Source: Mycobacterium lacus (GTDB taxonomy: Bacteria > Actinomycetota > Actinomycetes > Mycobacteriales > Mycobacteriaceae). From it: a stretch of 64,000 nucleotides of DNA. Positions 61,884 through 64,000 of this stretch are shown here, piece by piece. Position numbers and translations under genes: made by a program. Positions within the stretch are counted from its first letter, which is position 1, and each line of letters opens with the position of its first letter. A model generated the notes under the pieces. The model saw only the letters and a list, made by a program, of their open reading frames with translations. It ran no database searches and had not been told where the DNA came from. The DNA is taken from contig NZ_AP022581.1 of assembly GCF_010731535.1 (NCBI RefSeq), forward strand, positions 310,001 to 374,000. The letters run 5' to 3'.

Positions 61884-62315
61884 GTGCTCGACAGCGATGC
61901 GCGGCTGGCTAGCGACCTGTCGTTGGCGGTCATGCGGCTGGCCCGGCAATTGCGGTTCCGGAACCCGTCGTCGCCGGTATCGCTCTCGCAGCTGTCGGCG
62001 TTGACGACGTTGGCCAACGAAGGCGCGATGACGCCCGGCGCGCTGGCGATTCGCGAACGGGTCCGGCCGCCGTCGATGACGCGGGTGATCGCGTCCCTGG
62101 CCGACATGGGTTTGGTGGATCGCGCCCCACACCCCGTCGATGGCCGGCAGGTGCTGGTCTCGGTGTCCGAATCCGGTGCCGAATTGGTCAAGGCGGCCCG
62201 CCGTGCACGCCAGGAGTGGCTGGCCGAACGGCTCGCGACGCTGGATAGCGACAAACGTGACATCTTGCGCAACGCCGCCGATCTGATCTCGGCCCTGGTT
62301 GACGAGAGCCCGTGA
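61884..62315 (+). CDS. MarR-family transcriptional regulator (Rv0880-like)
   Basis: 143 aa from GTG 61884. Winged helix-turn-helix: [39 protein letters not shown] and the wing [20 protein letters not shown] (DxRxxxVxLT-like). Targets unknown; often self-regulating. Overlaps the rRNA methyltransferase gene by a GTGA junction. Confidence 0.9.
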   Translation: MLDSDARLASDLSLAVMRLARQLRFRNPSSPVSLSQLSALTTLANEGAMTPGALAIRERVRPPSMTRVIASLADMGLVDRAPHPVDGRQVLVSVSESGAELVKAARRARQEWLAERLATLDSDKRDILRNAADLISALVDESP

Positions 62316-63166
62316 GTCCACCCGGTCGTTTTCCGGGGGTCGATGTCTGGGATGTCTGTGATCCCGCCGACCCGCGACTCGATGATTTCCGCGACCTGAA
62401 CAGCATCGACCGTCGCCCCGATCTGCCGACCGGGAAGGGGCTGGTGATCGCCGAGGGCGTGCTGGTGGTGCGGCGCATGCTGGCGTCCCGGTTCACCCCG
62501 CTGGCCTTGCTGGGCACCGACCGCCGGCTTGCCGAGCTCAAGGACGATCTGGCCGCCGCCGGTGGCGAAGCGCCGTACTACCGAGCGTCACCCGAGGTGA
62601 TGGCGCGGGTGGTCGGCTTTCACCTCAACCGTGGGGTGCTGGCCGCCGCACGTCGGGTTCCCGAGCTGAGCGTCGCCCGGCTGGTCGCGGGCGCCCGCAC
62701 CGTCGCGGTGCTCGAGGGCGTCGCCGACCACGAGAACCTGGGCTCGATCTTCCGCAACGCGGCGGGGCTGGGCGTGGATGCTGTGGTGTTCGGCAACGGC
62801 TGCGCCGATCCGCTGTACCGTCGTGCGGTGCGGGTGTCTATGGGTCACGCGTTACTAGTCCCGTATGCACGAGCAGCCGCCTGGCCCGCTGACCTTGTGA
62901 TGCTGCAAGAGAAGGGCTTTCGCGTGTTGGCGCTGACTCCACACGGCGAGGCGTGCGCGCTGCCGGAGGCGATGGCCGTCGTGCGCGACGAACGAGTCGC
63001 ATTGCTGGTGGGCGCCGAGGGCCCGGGCCTGACGGCGGCCGCGCTGCGCATAAGCGATGTGCGCGTGCGTATTCCGATGTCGCGGGGCACCGACTCACTC
63101 AACGTCGCGACGGCGGCCGCCCTGGCGTTCTACGAGCGTGCAATTCAGGCTAGGCCCGGCTCGTGA
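62312..63166 (+). CDS. SpoU/TrmH-family RNA 2'-O-methyltransferase (Rv0881-like)
   Basis: 284 aa. N-terminal L30e-like substrate domain (about 20-110), then the knotted SPOUT domain with its three motifs: [30 protein letters not shown] and [20 protein letters not shown]. Methylates an rRNA or tRNA ribose using SAM; exact target not visible. Coupled to the MarR gene and, through another GTGA overlap, to the next membrane protein. Confidence 0.92.
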   Translation: MSPPGRFPGVDVWDVCDPADPRLDDFRDLNSIDRRPDLPTGKGLVIAEGVLVVRRMLASRFTPLALLGTDRRLAELKDDLAAAGGEAPYYRASPEVMARVVGFHLNRGVLAAARRVPELSVARLVAGARTVAVLEGVADHENLGSIFRNAAGLGVDAVVFGNGCADPLYRRAVRVSMGHALLVPYARAAAWPADLVMLQEKGFRVLALTPHGEACALPEAMAVVRDERVALLVGAEGPGLTAAALRISDVRVRIPMSRGTDSLNVATAAALAFYERAIQARPGS

Positions 63167-63450
63167 ATGACCAGCGTGGCCAATCCACGCCCTGGGCAAC
63201 GGGTTTGGCGGTGGCTGGCTTCGTGGCCGTGGTTGTCGCGGTGGCGGTTGTGGTGCTAAGCCTGGGGCTGATCCGGGTGCATCCTGCGTTGGCCGTCGGA
63301 CTCAACATTATGGCGGTCGGGGGCCTGGCGCCGACCTTGTGGGGCTGGCGGCGCACCCTCGTGCTGCGCTGGTTTGTGTTGGGTGCGGGAGTGGGTGTGG
63401 CAGTCGCGTGGCTGGCGTTGCTCGCGATGGCGGCGCTGGGGAGCGGCTAG
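63163..63450 (+). CDS. Small membrane protein (Rv0882-like)
   Basis: 95 aa from GTG 63163. Three hydrophobic segments (about 12-35, 41-58 and 66-90), basic residues between (GWRRT), almost no soluble part. Last gene of a three-gene unit with MarR and SpoU. Function unknown. The 163 bp after it, up to the MazF stop, hold no gene I can support; the conserved Rv0883c-like gene expected next is not here. Confidence 0.85.
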   Translation: MNDQRGQSTPWATGLAVAGFVAVVVAVAVVVLSLGLIRVHPALAVGLNIMAVGGLAPTLWGWRRTLVLRWFVLGAGVGVAVAWLALLAMAALGSG

Positions 63451-63613
63451 CCTCAAGTGGTTTTCGTCCGGCCAGAACCGTGCGCTGGCGCGTCGCGTCG
63501 GATCCGCGCCCCGGAGACGTCGGGCGCGCGAGGAGTCCGCTGGACGCTGAGGCGGTGCGTCCCGTCACGCGTGGTGAAGAGGGTGGCGCGCGGATGTCGG
63601 CATATTCGCATGG

Positions 63614-63961
63614 CTACAGCGCCAAATGAAGCCTGAGCGCATTGTCGAGATCGGTCAGCTCGGCAGGGGAGACTCGGCCGATTCGGCGCAACAGGCGCTG
63701 TGTTGCGACGGATCTGACCTGCTCGGCCTGTGCCTTCGAATCGACGGCGAGGCCACTGTTGGCCCCCGACAACAAGACCTGGAATGGATAGACCTTCTCG
63801 GTGTTGCTGGTGACCGGAACAACCGTGACCACACCGCGGCCGAGGCGTGTCGCGGCCGCGGTGGCCCGGTCGTTGCTGACGATGACTGCCGGCCGCCGCT
63901 TGTTCGCCTCGCCGCCGCGAGCTGGATCCAGGTCGACCTGCCAGATCTCACCGCGCAGCAT
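63614..63961 (-). CDS. MazF-family endoribonuclease toxin (MazF9-like)
   Basis: 115 aa. Toxin of a type II system that cleaves RNA at short motifs. Typical features: start RGEIWQVDLDPARGGEANKR, RPAVIVSNDRA, the conserved VVPVTSNTEKVYPFQV, and AQAEQVRSVATQRLLRRIGR. Closest in my memory to MazF9 (Rv2801c). ATG 63961 lies 13 bases inside the antitoxin gene. It interrupts the Rv0882-Rv0883c order, so it was probably inserted. Confidence 0.92.
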   Translation of the reverse strand: MLRGEIWQVDLDPARGGEANKRRPAVIVSNDRATAAATRLGRGVVTVVPVTSNTEKVYPFQVLLSGANSGLAVDSKAQAEQVRSVATQRLLRRIGRVSPAELTDLDNALRLHLAL

Positions 63962-63999
63962 GGGTCACGCCATCTCCAACGGTGCTCTCCCACGCAGCC
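63949..63999 (-). CDS. MazE-type antitoxin, C-terminal end only
   Basis: The last 16 codons of a frame entering from the right edge, AAWESTVGDGVTHAAR and a stop at 63949-63951. It overlaps the toxin start by 13 bases, the usual antitoxin-toxin arrangement. The DNA-binding part is outside the window, so the family (ribbon-helix-helix or AbrB-like) cannot be seen. Confidence 0.6.
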
Positions 64000-64000
64000 G

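Overview
The window is high-GC mycobacterial chromosome. PE/PPE genes, an mce operon, an Rpf resuscitation factor, a DUF222/HNH (13E12-type) gene, many fad genes and GTG-rich starts with ATGA/GTGA stop-start overlaps all point to Mycobacterium. From about 26.9 kb to 63.4 kb the gene order follows, from memory, the M. tuberculosis Rv0852-Rv0882 segment (fadD16-like, pdc, Rv0854, far, Rv0856/0857, dapC, fadA, fadB, ercc3, Rv0862c, Rv0863, moaC-mog-moaE, rpfA, moaD-moaA, Rv0870c, cspB, fadE10, PPE, Rv0875c-Rv0877, Rv0879c-Rv0882). The intervening insertions and the extra mce locus suggest a slow-growing non-tuberculous species. I cannot name the species without a search.

Layout. 0-9.2 kb: a frameshifted DUF222/HNH gene, an overlapping acyl-CoA dehydrogenase pair, two Mce-associated membrane proteins, a secreted protein, and a decaying lipid-catabolism block (P450 pseudogene, intact SDR, aldehyde dehydrogenase stub, CaiB-type CoA-transferase). 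9.3-18.8 kb: one complete mce operon (two YrbE permeases and MceA-F), probably a lipid importer. 18.8-21.4 kb: secreted proteins and a second Mce-associated pair. 21.4-25.4 kb: two TetR regulators, an intact P450, an enoyl-CoA hydratase and a small exported protein. 25.6-28.7 kb: an amidohydrolase and a broken acyl-CoA synthetase. 28.7-42.6 kb: alpha-keto-acid decarboxylase, SRPBCC proteins, racemase, aminotransferase, the fadA-fadB beta-oxidation complex, an FAD monooxygenase with a TetR partner, an F420-type oxidoreductase, and a DUF35/thiolase-like pair. 42.7-51.4 kb: XPB-type helicase genes and molybdopterin synthesis genes interleaved with rpfA, which has a c-di-AMP riboswitch leader and a CRP-like site. 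51.5-64 kb: cspB, fadE10, two PPE genes each with a PE-like vestige, a glutathionyl-hydroquinone-reductase remnant, a conserved housekeeping run, and a MazEF toxin-antitoxin pair at the right edge.

How it works together. The left third looks like a lipid or steroid-like substrate uptake and breakdown island: Mce importer, Mas helpers, acyl-CoA dehydrogenases, hydratase, CoA-transferase, amidohydrolase. Several of its genes share a 15-bp palindrome (GAGAAT-N3-ATTCTC) in their promoters, including genes now broken, which suggests one regulon under partial decay. Convergent gene ends are closed by related long hairpins that share a GCGAGCAG core. No tRNA, rRNA, insertion sequence, prophage or CRISPR array was seen.
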